From assembly GCF_000472445.1 (NCBI RefSeq), contig NZ_AXAJ01000005.1, positions 626 through 64,625 of the forward strand: 64,000 bases of DNA, in the 5' to 3' direction. Below, one piece after another: positions 1-12,100 of the stretch. Numbering within the stretch: the first letter of the stretch is position 1; each line of letters opens with the position of its first letter. Under the pieces are notes generated by a model. It saw only the letters and a program-made list of their open reading frames with translations, did not search any database and had not been told where the DNA came from. The position numbers and the translations under genes are program-made. Source of the stretch: Burkholderia sp. WSM2230 (GTDB lineage Bacteria > Pseudomonadota > Gammaproteobacteria > Burkholderiales > Burkholderiaceae).

Positions 1-525
1 GGTTCGGACATCTACTCGGCGATTACCGGCGCAATCGGCGCGCTGCGCGGACCGAAGCACGGCGGCGCGAATGAAGTCGCGTTCGAGATCCAGTCGCGCT
101 ACCAGTCGCCGGATGAGGCGGAAAGCGACATCCGCAAACGCGTCGAGAACAAGGAAGTCGTTATCGGCTTCGGGCATCCGGTGTACACGATCTCGGACCC
201 GCGCAACAAGGTCATCAAGGAAGTCGCGAAGAAGCTCTCGAAGGAAGCGGGCAACACCAGACTCTTCGATATCGCCGAGCGCCTTGAAAAAGTCATGGCT
301 GAAGTGAAAAAGATGTTTCCAAATCTCGACTGGTTCAGCGCGGTGTCGTATCACATGATGGGCGTGCCGACGGCGATGTTCACCCCGCTCTTCGTGATTG
401 CGCGCACGGCGGGCTGGAGCGCGCACATCATCGAGCAGCGCATCGACAACAAGATCATCCGGCCGAGCGCGAATTACACGGGGCCTGAGAATTTAAGGTA
501 CGTGCCGCTAAATAAGCGAAAATAG
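1..525 (+). CDS. prpC: 2-methylcitrate synthase, C-terminal part (cut by window edge)
   Basis: This is the last 174 codons of a citrate-synthase-fold enzyme; the start lies before the window. It joins propionyl-CoA and oxaloacetate to give 2-methylcitrate, the first step of the cytoplasmic methylcitrate cycle. The open frame runs from base 1 without a stop. Visible family marks are the GPKHGGANE segment (active-site His region), GFGHPVYT (second active-site His) and [12 protein letters not shown] (catalytic Asp region). The tail [17 protein letters not shown] is typical of PrpC rather than housekeeping citrate synthase. PrpD and an aconitase follow on the same strand, which supports the methylcitrate role over GltA. 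The reading is secure for the visible part. Confidence 0.93.
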   Translation, partial: GSDIYSAITGAIGALRGPKHGGANEVAFEIQSRYQSPDEAESDIRKRVENKEVVIGFGHPVYTISDPRNKVIKEVAKKLSKEAGNTRLFDIAERLEKVMAEVKKMFPNLDWFSAVSYHMMGVPTAMFTPLFVIARTAGWSAHIIEQRIDNKIIRPSANYTGPENLRYVPLNKRK

Positions 526-628
526 CGGTCGCTGTGCGCTTTAGAGGCGCGTGCAGTTCAACCCCGCGGCCGCCAGGACCGGTAGACCGCGTACCGTTCA
601 ACTGAAATTAGATAGAAAGGTTTTCTCC

Positions 629-1138
629 ATGAAGAAGCTGATGATCGCCGCCGTGATTGGCGCCCTGTCCACGACGATGCTGACCGTCGCGACTGACGCC
701 GCCGCAGAAACGGCGACCACCGCGAAGCCCGCTGCAAAGAAGGCCGTAGCAAAGCGGCCGCAACCGCGCCGCCTGATCAAGCGTAAAGAAAATCCCGCCA
801 AGGAAGCCAAGGTCGATCCGGTACCGGAAGGCGCCGAAAAGTGGTCGTGCAAGGAAGGTCTGGCTTTCGAACTGAAGGGCGACATGAAGCGTGACCAGAT
901 CGTCACGGTTCACTGGGCGAACAAGAACTACAATCTGCCGCGCGAAGCAACCACCACGGGCGCGGATCGTTTCCACGACGCCGCAACCGGTATGGATCTC
1001 GTCGTGATCCCGACCAAGGCCATGCTGTTCCAGGACAAGGACAGTTCGCGCCTGGCCGACGAGTGCCAGACCGCAGCAATGGCGCAAGGCGCGCCGGCTC
1101 CGACGCAATCGAACGCAATCAACAAGGTCGGCAACTAA
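629..1138 (+). CDS. small exported protein of unknown function inside the prp operon
   Basis: 169 residues. The start chosen is the ATG at 629, preceded by a GAAAGG ribosome site at 615-620. The open frame extends further upstream, but that part has no signal sequence or ribosome site. The N-terminus ([17 protein letters not shown], cleavage near residue 25) is a clear Sec signal peptide. A short basic, Ala/Lys-rich stretch (about 30-60) follows, then a folded-looking region with two Cys residues (WSCKEG and DECQTA) that could form a disulfide in the periplasm. It sits 103 bases after prpC and 25 bases before prpD, so it is probably co-transcribed. I do not recognise the family, and no link to propionate use can be read from the sequence. 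Confidence 0.75.
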   Translation: MKKLMIAAVIGALSTTMLTVATDAAAETATTAKPAAKKAVAKRPQPRRLIKRKENPAKEAKVDPVPEGAEKWSCKEGLAFELKGDMKRDQIVTVHWANKNYNLPREATTTGADRFHDAATGMDLVVIPTKAMLFQDKDSSRLADECQTAAMAQGAPAPTQSNAINKVGN

Positions 1139-1163
1139 TCATTTGTCATCAGGAAAGCCCTCG

Positions 1164-2615
1164 ATGTCCGCTCCGATTTCCAACGTGCGACCCGACCCGG
1201 ACAAAGTCCTGGTCGATATCGTCGATTACGTTCGGGACTATCAGATCGACAGCGCGCTCGCGCTGGAAACAGCGCGTCATTGCCTGATCGATACGCTCGG
1301 CTGCGGCCTCGAGGCGCTCACCTATCCTGCCTGCACCAAGCTGTTGGGACCCATCGTGCCGGGCACGGTCGTCCCCAACGGCGCAAAGGTGCCGGGCACG
1401 TCGTTCCAGCTCGACCCGGTTCAGGCCGCCTTCAACATCGGCGCCATGATCCGTTGGCTTGACTTCAACGACACGTGGCTCGCCGCCGAATGGGGGCATC
1501 CGTCGGATAACCTCGGCGGAATTCTCGCGACAGCCGACTGGCTCTCGCGCACGGCCATCGCAGCGGGCAAAGCGCCACTCGCGATGAAAGACGTCTTGAT
1601 CGCAATGATCAAGGCGCACGAAATTCAAGGCTGTATCGCGCTCGAGAACTCCTTCAACAAGGTCGGGCTCGACCACGTGCTGCTCGTGAAGCTCGCCTCG
1701 ACGGCGGTGGTCGGTCAATTAATCGGCCTCACGCGCGACGAGCTGATCAATGCGGTTTCGCAGGCGCTCGTCGACGGGCAGGCGCTGCGCACGTACCGCC
1801 ACGCACCGAACACCGGCTCGCGCAAATCGTGGGCCGCGGGTGACGCGACTTCGCGCGCCGTACGTCTCGCGCTGATTTCGAAAACCGGCGAGATGGGCTA
1901 TCCGTCGGTGCTGACGGCGAAAACGTGGGGCTTTTACGACGTGCTCTTCAAGGGCAACACGTTCAGATTCCAGCGCCCATACGGTTCATACGTGATGGAA
2001 AACGTGCTGTTCAAGATCTCATTTCCGGCCGAGTTCCACGCGCAAACTGCCGTGGAAGCGGCCATGACGTTGCAGGCGCAACTGGTCGCGCACGGCAGGC
2101 GGGTGGAAGACATCCGCAAAGTCACGATCCGCACGCACGAAGCGGCGATCCGCATCATCGATAAGAAAGGTCCGCTCAATAATCCGGCCGACCGCGATCA
2201 CTGCATTCAGTACATGATCGCCGTGCCGCTGATTTTCGGACGCCTGACGGCGGCCGATTACGAAGATTCGGTCGCGCAGGACGCGCGTATCGACGTGCTG
2301 CGCGCAAAGATGGAATGCGTGGAAGACGCGCAGTTCACGAAGGATTACCACGATCCCGAGAAGCGTTCGATCGCCAATGCACTGACGGTCGAATTCAACG
2401 ACGGGTCGCAGTTCGACGAAGTCGTAGTCGAATACCCGATCGGTCATAAGCGTCGTCGCGAAGACGGTATTCCGTTGCTGGTCGAGAAGTTCAAGACCAA
2501 CCTCGCGCGCCGCTTTCCGGTCAAGCAACAACTGGCGATTCTCGACGTGTCGCTGGATCAGGCACGGCTCGAAGCCATGCCGGTCAATGAGTACGTCGAT
2601 TTGTACGTCATCTAG
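1164..2615 (+). CDS. prpD: 2-methylcitrate dehydratase
   Basis: 483 residues, the usual PrpD length, of the MmgE/PrpD superfamily. It removes water from 2-methylcitrate to give 2-methyl-cis-aconitate in the methylcitrate cycle. The start is the ATG at 1164, with AGGAAAG at 1151-1157 as ribosome site; an in-frame TTG at 1143 is less likely. Family marks include [10 protein letters not shown] near the N-terminus, [19 protein letters not shown] (substrate-pocket Asp/His region, about residues 103-121) and [22 protein letters not shown]. The gene stands between a PrpC-linked exported protein and an aconitase that can hydrate the product, which completes the local pathway. Confidence 0.95.
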   Translation: MSAPISNVRPDPDKVLVDIVDYVRDYQIDSALALETARHCLIDTLGCGLEALTYPACTKLLGPIVPGTVVPNGAKVPGTSFQLDPVQAAFNIGAMIRWLDFNDTWLAAEWGHPSDNLGGILATADWLSRTAIAAGKAPLAMKDVLIAMIKAHEIQGCIALENSFNKVGLDHVLLVKLASTAVVGQLIGLTRDELINAVSQALVDGQALRTYRHAPNTGSRKSWAAGDATSRAVRLALISKTGEMGYPSVLTAKTWGFYDVLFKGNTFRFQRPYGSYVMENVLFKISFPAEFHAQTAVEAAMTLQAQLVAHGRRVEDIRKVTIRTHEAAIRIIDKKGPLNNPADRDHCIQYMIAVPLIFGRLTAADYEDSVAQDARIDVLRAKMECVEDAQFTKDYHDPEKRSIANALTVEFNDGSQFDEVVVEYPIGHKRRREDGIPLLVEKFKTNLARRFPVKQQLAILDVSLDQARLEAMPVNEYVDLYVI

Positions 2616-2660
2616 TTGAGTTAAGTACTGTAGTTCCGCGATCAAACCAAGGAAAAGACC

Positions 2661-5378
<2,718 letters not shown>

Positions 5379-5450
5379 GCCTCGCGACGACGCAAACAGC
5401 TTGGCTGTTTTGCAGGGGCTGCGTCCTGTGGAGGGCGCAGCCGACTTTCA

Positions 5451-5478
5451 AAGCCCGACCTTGGTCGGGCTTTTTTTT
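5451..5478 (+). terminator. rho-independent terminator after acnA
   Basis: An AAGCCCGACC stem pairs with GGTCGGGCTT over a very small loop and runs into eight T residues. A second GC-rich hairpin (GGCTGCG/CGCAGCC) lies just before it at 5417-5442. Together they end the prp operon, and the structure may also slow transcripts arriving from the convergent gene at 5485-6465. Confidence 0.9.
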
Positions 5479-5484
5479 CGCCGC

Positions 5485-6465
5485 TTATTGCGGGGCGCGG
5501 CCGGCCTGGAACGCGGACGGATTGTCTGTAATGCGACGCTGCGTCATATGAGCATTCCAGTCGATGCTCTCTGGCGCAGATACAGTTGTGCGCGTGGCGG
5601 CGCTTGCGCCACGCTGCTGCACAGCCCAATCCCATAATGCCTTGCGCTCGGCTGAATCGTTTGCAGACGATTGCGACGCTGTCCATTCACGCTCGCTCGT
5701 TGCCGCGAGAGGCGCTCGCGAATCACTGACGCGACTGGACGCGGCCCGCCCCTTTTCGACTGCAACGCCAGTCAACGCGGCCAGGGCAAGCGGACGATGA
5801 GCTCTTGTAACACGTCTTTCAGAGACGCTATGGCCGGGCGCGCTCCCGTTAGCTTGCAACTCAGCCCGCTGCGACAAACTCGCCGCGCCCACATGATGCG
5901 TGACTTCCGGCACCCATAGCGCTACGGGCAACGCGGCCTGGTCGACCTTGTGTGACGCGGGTGTCTGATCCATGACCGTTTTGGTCGTCTGAGCGGTGAC
6001 AGGGCCGGCACGCACCATTCTGTCAGATGGCACCGCTGCTACTGTGGCCTTGTCGGCAACGCCGTGTGCGGAACAGGTCGCCAGCAGCCAGGCAAGCGCA
6101 ATACTGCAGCCCACAAAGATGGCCGCACCAAGTATCCGGTCCGAGCGCGACGAATGCGGACGCGCATTGTCCGCTTCCAGGTAACGCCGTGCTTCCGCCA
6201 GTTGCTCATTTAAACGACTGTCAGAAGTCGGCCGTTGCGGCAGCTTGTAGAAGAACAGGAATCTGGTGTTCGGCGGCGGAACCTTGACGCGAGGGCGCGG
6301 CGTTGGCGCATATCGCGGCGCGCCAGGCATGGCCGGCTGCGGGGCGAGTTGCTCTGTGCGCGACGCTGAGCGTTGCCACGAGCCGAAAGGCGGCGGCAAG
6401 CCAGACAGCGGACGCGAATTGGGAAGCGCAAGCGCGCCTTGGATCAAGGCCAACGGCCTGTTCAT
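5485..6465 (-). CDS. unknown single-pass membrane protein in a response regulator/HPt operon
   Basis: 326 residues. One hydrophobic segment (about 111-131, ILGAAIFVGCSIALAWLLAT) splits a Pro-rich N-terminal part from a long Ala/Ser/Thr-rich C-terminal part, so a type II-like topology with the C-terminus outside is plausible. Its ATG overlaps the stop of the HPt gene by four bases (ATGA), which implies translational coupling. The operon on the minus strand is response regulator, HPt, this gene. I recognise no domain. The position suggests an accessory role in signalling or surface assembly, but that is inference. The second copy of the regulator/HPt cassette at 29.7-30.8 kb has no counterpart of this gene. 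Confidence 0.65.
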   Translation of the reverse strand: MNRPLALIQGALALPNSRPLSGLPPPFGSWQRSASRTEQLAPQPAMPGAPRYAPTPRPRVKVPPPNTRFLFFYKLPQRPTSDSRLNEQLAEARRYLEADNARPHSSRSDRILGAAIFVGCSIALAWLLATCSAHGVADKATVAAVPSDRMVRAGPVTAQTTKTVMDQTPASHKVDQAALPVALWVPEVTHHVGAASLSQRAELQANGSAPGHSVSERRVTRAHRPLALAALTGVAVEKGRAASSRVSDSRAPLAATSEREWTASQSSANDSAERKALWDWAVQQRGASAATRTTVSAPESIDWNAHMTQRRITDNPSAFQAGRAPQ

Positions 6466-7016
6466 GGTCGGGCGCTCCGGTGGTCATCCCGCACGGGTTC
6501 GAGTTGCTCCAGCAGCGTTCGGATACGAGCCGTAAGCGTGTCAATTGACGCGCGATCGTGCGTGGAGGGCGCCGTCCGTATGTGGCGCAACGCCTCTATC
6601 AGACTGTGTGCGCCAACGAGACCCAGCCCACCGCTCAGTCTGTGCAATGAATGACGAAAATGTTCTGAGTCGCCTTCGCGTCGCGATTCGACGAGTTGAT
6701 TCAGGTCATCGCGCATTGCTTGGCTCCAGCCATCAAGAAATGCGTTCAGGTTGATTCCTTCTTGTACGAGCGCGTTCAGATAACCACGGTCGAACAGTTC
6801 CAGATTTGAATCAACGGCTTCGTCCGGGCGATGATCGCCTTCATGCGTATCAGACGGCCTGGCGTTTGCGTGAGCCGCTCGCACATCATGCACGGCAGCG
6901 GGCATCACCAGATGCACACGCGGCACCGGCGGCACGCCCTGAGCCGCGGGGCCGCTGGGTGCACGCTGCGGGAGGCCGGTTTCCTCGCCGTCGTCATGCA
7001 GTCTCGTCTCGTTCAT
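6462..7016 (-). CDS. HPt-domain phosphotransfer protein (copy 1)
   Basis: 184 residues. The C-terminal half (about 75-180) looks like an HPt four-helix bundle: an acidic helix is followed by HSLHRLSGGLGLVGAHSL, which fits the H-x-L-x-G pattern with His125 as the likely phosphorylated residue. The usual Lys two to three residues on is replaced by Ser. The N-terminal 70 residues are polar, Pro/His-rich and probably disordered. The start is the ATG at 7016, 11 bases after the regulator's stop. HPt proteins relay phosphate between hybrid kinases and response regulators. No kinase lies in the window, so the donor must be encoded elsewhere. Confidence 0.8.
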   Translation of the reverse strand: MNETRLHDDGEETGLPQRAPSGPAAQGVPPVPRVHLVMPAAVHDVRAAHANARPSDTHEGDHRPDEAVDSNLELFDRGYLNALVQEGINLNAFLDGWSQAMRDDLNQLVESRREGDSEHFRHSLHRLSGGLGLVGAHSLIEALRHIRTAPSTHDRASIDTLTARIRTLLEQLEPVRDDHRSARP

Positions 7017-7027
7017 GGCCGCGCAAA

Positions 7028-7636
7028 CTAATCGATCAGCTTATGTAACGAAGCAAATTCGATCAACGCTGCGAGCGACGATAGCCCCAGCTTCTCCTGA
7101 ATACGGCTCTTGTAGGTACTCACGGTCTTGTCACTCAAGAATAAGCGACTTGCAATGTCGCGATTGCTCGCGCCGCGAGCGAGGTGTTGCAATACTTCCA
7201 CTTCACGCGCCGATAAGGAGCTCAGCGCATTTTCAGGCACGGAACCGGTCGCATCAGCAGGGAAACAGTCGTAGCCGAACAGGACTGTCTTGAGCGCCGT
7301 AATCAACTCGCTCATGTTGCGCCCTTTGCCTACATAACCATTTGCACCGGCCGTGCGCGTATATCCGGCCATTACGTCTTCCGGCTTGGCGGAAAGAACA
7401 AGAATGCAGATTTCCAGGTTTTCCTCGCGAATACGGCGGATCATGGACAAGCCGTCGAGCCTTGGCAAATCAAGGTCGACAATGACGAGATCCGGCTTTT
7501 CGCGCAGAACCATTTGCAGACCATCTTCGCCGTCGCCGCATTCCCCTACCAGGTCCAGTTCGGGGTCGGCGCGTAACACGTTCGCTATCGTCCCTCTAAT
7601 TATGGGGTGATCGTCAATAATCACGATTCTCTTCAT
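7028..7636 (-). CDS. NarL/BvgA-type response regulator (copy 1)
   Basis: 202 residues. The receiver domain (1-120) has the acidic pair D8/D9, the phospho-acceptor Asp54 in VIVDLDLPRLDG, Ser82 and Lys104. The LuxR-type helix-turn-helix (about 140-200) contains LSAREVEVLQHLARGASNRDIASRLFLSDKTVSTYKSRIQEKLG. It is therefore a two-component transcription factor of the BvgA/NarL group. It starts its own minus-strand operon with the HPt and the membrane protein, separated from the lipoprotein gene upstream by a terminator. A close relative with the same layout lies at 30153-30791. The nearby adhesin and pilus genes are attractive targets, but this is inference. Confidence 0.93.
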   Translation of the reverse strand: MKRIVIIDDHPIIRGTIANVLRADPELDLVGECGDGEDGLQMVLREKPDLVIVDLDLPRLDGLSMIRRIREENLEICILVLSAKPEDVMAGYTRTAGANGYVGKGRNMSELITALKTVLFGYDCFPADATGSVPENALSSLSAREVEVLQHLARGASNRDIASRLFLSDKTVSTYKSRIQEKLGLSSLAALIEFASLHKLID

Positions 7637-7860
7637 TTACAGCTCCATTTGTTTTCATATTAGTCAGGGGGCGCAAAACGAAACAGAAACAGCCCAGCAG
7701 GGATTGGCGTTCATGTTAACAATGTTGCGGCGTCATCTCTGCCGCAACACGGGTAGATATGTCTGCAATAGCATGCGGATTTTTCGAATTGCATCGACGG
7801 ATAGTTCTGAACCGAGGCTTGCAAACGCTCGCCCCGACAGTCATCACGCGAAACGCATGG

Positions 7861-7890
7861 GAAATAAGGCCCGCGATAGGCGCGGGCCAT
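7861..7890 (-). terminator. terminator after the OmpA-like lipoprotein (copy 1)
   Basis: On the minus strand GGCCCGCG, a five-base loop and CGCGGGCC are followed by TTATTT. It lies a few bases after the stop at 7898 and separates the lipoprotein gene from the response-regulator operon. Nothing coding was seen between here and the regulator start at 7636; that 224-base gap should hold the regulator promoter, with TAATAT close to the start as a possible -10. Confidence 0.8.
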
Positions 7891-7897
7891 TCCTGCG

Positions 7898-9004
7898 TTA
7901 CTGTGTCCGTTCGTTCTGCGACTGCTCCGGCTTCGCCTTCAGCTGAACCGGTTTTTGCGCGTCACCACGCGCGAATTGCAGTTCCACCCGACGGTTCGGA
8001 GCCAGGCATTCGATCAGTGCCTGGCGGTTACGGTCGTTACATTGGACCACCGGATTGTCCTTGCCGCGACCGCGTGCGGTTATCGGTGTCGTGACGCCGC
8101 CGTTTTGCAGATAGCGCTTGACCGTCTCTGCGCGTTTTGTCGACAACTGGCGGTTATAGCTGTCGCTACCAAGACGGTCCGTGTAGCCGTCGATGCGAAT
8201 GCCTGTCACGTCGTCCACCTGCTTCAGATCGCGGACGAGTTGATCGAGCTTGGCTTTGCCTGCGGGCAGCATGCCGCCGGGATCTGCACGATCGAACATG
8301 AAAGTGGCGTCGGTTTGCAGCGTCATCTTTGGCGGAATCACGGAAAGCGGCTGCACAGTCACAGGCGGTGTGCAGGCTGCAAGCGCAGTGCCAATGCCAG
8401 GCAGACCTTTTTCCACCGCATCCACCAAACGCTGGCTCGCGTTGAAGTTCCGCGTCCACGCCTCGTGGCCAGCATGAATCATTTCGACTTCGGAACACGC
8501 CGTCAAACGCTGTGCTTCCTGACACTGCGGGAACAGCGGGGAGGTCTTTGCCTCCAGAATCTGCTTCCAGAGATCCGGACGAATCACCGAAGCCGTGCGC
8601 AGTTCGGGATTGTCGACGGACAGACCCTGACCGGTTTCGAGCGCCGCGGTCAGACGGTCGGCCTGAACCACCGCTTCTTCCACGAAGCCCCAGTTATCGC
8701 GGCTATACCGCTCAGCGCTGGCAGCATTCAGCCAGCACTGTGCCTTTTCGCCGAAGTAGTTGTTCTTGCGCTCGCCGAGCGCTTGCAGGCGGCCTTGGAC
8801 GGCGTCGAGCAATGCGCCGCCCTTGATGCCGCCATACGTGCCGATCCACTGCGGCGTCACCGCGCCTGCTGCCTGGCTTTGCGTGGCGCCGAAGCCGGTC
8901 TGCAGGACCGTGGGGTCTTGAATCTGCAGCCGGTCGCGCGTCGCGGTCGACGAACATCCGGCGAGCGTCGCGGCAAGCGCGATCGCAATCAAGGAATACT
9001 TCAT
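7898..9004 (-). CDS. OmpA-domain lipoprotein (copy 1)
   Basis: 368 residues. The start is the ATG at 9004: it gives a perfect lipoprotein signal peptide ending LAGC (Cys17), whereas the longer GTG-started frame hides it. The mature N-terminal region (about 20-240) is shared with the paralogue at 30932-31993 and includes the NWGFVEEA, IRPDLWK and HAGHEAW segments. The C-terminal OmpA-like domain (about 245-360) has FMFDRADPGGMLPAGKAKLDQL, RIDGYTDRLGSDSYNRQLSTKRA and NRRVELQF, the peptidoglycan-binding fold. It is likely an outer-membrane lipoprotein that grips the cell wall. It lies directly downstream of the giant adhesin on the same strand and may serve adhesin or pilus anchoring; this is inference. 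Confidence 0.88.
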   Translation of the reverse strand: MKYSLIAIALAATLAGCSSTATRDRLQIQDPTVLQTGFGATQSQAAGAVTPQWIGTYGGIKGGALLDAVQGRLQALGERKNNYFGEKAQCWLNAASAERYSRDNWGFVEEAVVQADRLTAALETGQGLSVDNPELRTASVIRPDLWKQILEAKTSPLFPQCQEAQRLTACSEVEMIHAGHEAWTRNFNASQRLVDAVEKGLPGIGTALAACTPPVTVQPLSVIPPKMTLQTDATFMFDRADPGGMLPAGKAKLDQLVRDLKQVDDVTGIRIDGYTDRLGSDSYNRQLSTKRAETVKRYLQNGGVTTPITARGRGKDNPVVQCNDRNRQALIECLAPNRRVELQFARGDAQKPVQLKAKPEQSQNERTQ

Positions 9005-9025
9005 GTGTGTTTTCTCATGGAAAGA

Positions 9026-9054
9026 GGGTCGCACGGAAACTTCCCGTGCGACCC
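9026..9054 (-). terminator. hairpin between the giant adhesin gene and the lipoprotein gene
   Basis: An 11-base perfect stem (GGGTCGCACGG with its complement) and a seven-base loop, 48 bases after the adhesin stop. The T tract on the minus strand is weak (CTCTTTCC), so it may be a leaky terminator or an mRNA-stabilising hairpin allowing some read-through into the OmpA-like gene. Confidence 0.6.
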
Positions 9055-9101
9055 CGACAGCTAACGTCTCAAGCTTCTATTGAAGGCACGACGGCCTTCG
9101 C

Positions 9102-12100
9102 TTAGTTGCCGAGGACGATGCCGATACCAGCACGAACGATGGTGCTATTGCCGCCGGAACTGGACACGCCCAGGTTGTAGTTGACCGTGCCCTTCTCATT
9201 CCAACGAGACACGCCCACACCGACGGCCTGATAGCCACGGTAGTTCGCGATACCCGCGTTGATCGTGGTACGACCCGGCAGATACGGCGTGACGATATTA
9301 AGCGCCGACGCCGCAGCGATACCCTTGGCAGCGTTACGATCCACGTTGTTGATCGTGTTGCTCATGTTGCCCATGGCATTGTTCAACTGACCCACGTTGA
9401 CCGCGTCGGTTGCCTGCGTGCCCGCTGCGACATTCGTGATCTGACGCTCGGCGCCGGCTGAGCCGACGGACACCGTGTTGTCGCGATCCGTTGTCGAGTT
9501 CGCACCAAGTGCGACCGAATTGACGTTCGCAGCCGAAGCACCGGAACCCATGGCGACCGAGTTATCACCCGTCGTCTTGGTGTTCTTGCCGATTGCAATC
9601 GATTCACTACCCGATGCGACTGCGCCGTTGCCGATCGCGATCGAATCCGTGCCGGATGCTACTGCCGCCGTACCGCCTGTTCCCGGGTTGTTGACGGTGA
9701 TGTAGGTAGAACCACCGCCGTCAGCGATGTTTTTCACCGTGCTTTCGAGAGCGGAGAACTGGCCGTAGTTGACTGCATCGGTAGCGTTCTTGCCGTCTGC
9801 CACATTGGTTAGCGTGACCGGCGTAGCCGAACCCGCGCCACCCAGTGTGACCTGAGTCCTGGACGAGTCGTCGTAGGCAACACCGTTCGCCGTGCCGTCG
9901 CCGCCGTGCTGCGCAACGTACGTCTTCATCTGGTCGACGTTGACCGCATCGGTTGCTTCAGTACCGGCCGCCACGTTCTTCAGCTGGGTCGGCGTGCTGC
10001 CCATATTGAACGTCACTGTGCCCTTCGACGCGTTGTCATACGCGACGAACGAGTTGGTCACGTTGCCCGACGGGTCGACGTTCAGGCCGGCCGCCTTCAA
10101 CTGCTTGAGGTTCACGGCTTCGTTGTCGCTCGTAGCGTCCGCGACGTTTGCGACCGTGACCGGCGTCGTGGAGCCGACACCGCCCAAAGTCAGCTTGTCG
10201 TGCGCGGACGTGTCGTAGATCACCGCATCGGGGCTGCCGCCGCGAGTCTGCGCATCTAGCGCACTGATTGCCTCGGCCACGCCGTTGTACGTGCCGCCGT
10301 TGATGACATACGCAGGCTTGCTGATCGTGCCGTTAGCCGTCACCGACGAGCCGCCGCCCAACGCCGCCGCCGTGCTGCTCATTGCGCCGTAGAGTTGCGA
10401 ACCATTGATTGCCTGGGTGCTGCTGGACGCCACCTGACCAGAACCGACATTCGACAGGATGACCGGGGTGGTCGAGCCCGAAACCCCAAACGTGACCTTG
10501 CTCCTCGTCGTATCGTCGTATGCAACGAATGCGTTCGTGACATTGCCGCTCGAGCCGATGCTTGCGCCCATCGCCTTCAGTTGCTCGACGTTCACTGCGT
10601 CGTTGTTGGCGACACCGTCAGCAATATTCGACACCTTGACCGGCGCGCCGGTGGAATTGAGCGTGACGGACGTGTGAGCCGACGTGTCGTAAAGCACGGC
10701 GTTCGGCGAGCCGCTGCCACCGCCGCCCGATGCGGCCGCCACCAGCGCGGCGCCGACGTCGCTATAGGTCGCGCCGTTCAGCTTATAGCTGGGCTTCGAG
10801 ATCGTGCCGTCAGTGTTCACTGCCGAACCGCCGCCGAGCGCCGCTGCCGTGCTGGCCATTGCGCCGTACAGCTGCGAACCGTTGATAGCCTGCGTGCTGC
10901 CCGACGTCACCTGGCCCGCGCCCACATTCGACAGGATGACGGGCGTGGTCGAGCCAACTCCGCCAAACGTGACTCTGCCCTTGGTCGTATCGTCATAAGC
11001 AACGAACGCGTTCGTCACGTTGCCGCTCGAGCCAATGTTTGCGCCCATGGCCTTCAACTGTTCGACGTTGACTGCGTCGTTGTTGGCGACACCGTCGGCG
11101 ACGTTTGCCACCTTCACCGGTGCGCCGCTGGCGTTGAGGGTAACCGACGTGTGACTCGACGTGTCATACACCACCGCATTCGGCGCACCGCCGCCAGCCA
11201 CTGCGGCGATCGCAGTATTCATCTGGGCGAGGTTCACCGCGTCGGTATTCTGAGTACCGGCGGCGACGTTGATGATCTGACTCTGCTGCGAGCTGCTGCC
11301 AACCGAAACGGCGTTCGCACGGTCTGCCACCGAGTTGTAGCCGATCGCCACAGCGTTAGTTGCCGAAGCCACTGCCCCGGCACCGAGAGCCATCGAGTTC
11401 GTGGCACCCGTCACGACGGTCGCGCCACTGCCCAGCGTGACGGAGTTTGTTGCATTCGTTACGCTGTTGGTACCGAGCGCCAGAGAGTCGGCACCTTGGG
11501 CTGCGGCCATGTAGCCAATTGCCACCGAGTTGTCGGCCTTGTTGTCGGTAGTTGCACCGTCGCCGATCACTGTGGCATTCAGTGCCGCTGCACTCGCATA
11601 TGAACCGACGACGGTCGAGCCGGCACGGAATGAGCCCGAACCCGCGCCAACGATGACCGAACCCGCACCCTGAGCCATTGCGCCAGCCCCGATTGCCATG
11701 GCGTTCTCGGTATTATCCGTCGAGGTGGCAGGAAGGCCCGCGGTGACGTTCGTACTCACCGCGATATAGTTGGTGACAGGCACGGCCGCGCCCAAAAGCA
11801 TCGACTTCAGACCCGTAGACTGCACCGGAGTCAGCGAAGCCTTCAGCGCATTCAACTGAGCGAGCGTCACAGCATCAGTGTTCGCTACGCCGTTCGCGAC
11901 GTTCATGATGCGGCGTTCCGCACCCACGTCACCGACAGAAATCGTATTGGCTACGCTTACCCGCGAGTTGGAACCCAGCGCCACCGAGTTCCCAAACTGC
12001 GAACGCGCGCCCGAACCGATAGCAACGGCATTGGTACCGCTCGAATACGCTCCGCCACCGATCGCCACAGCTTCGCCGCCGGAGGCGATGGCCGCGCTGG

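Noticed and set aside
10395..11603. A 402-codon plus-strand frame inside the adhesin gene
   Set aside because: Antisense shadow of the repetitive adhesin; its repeats are just the complement of the head modules.
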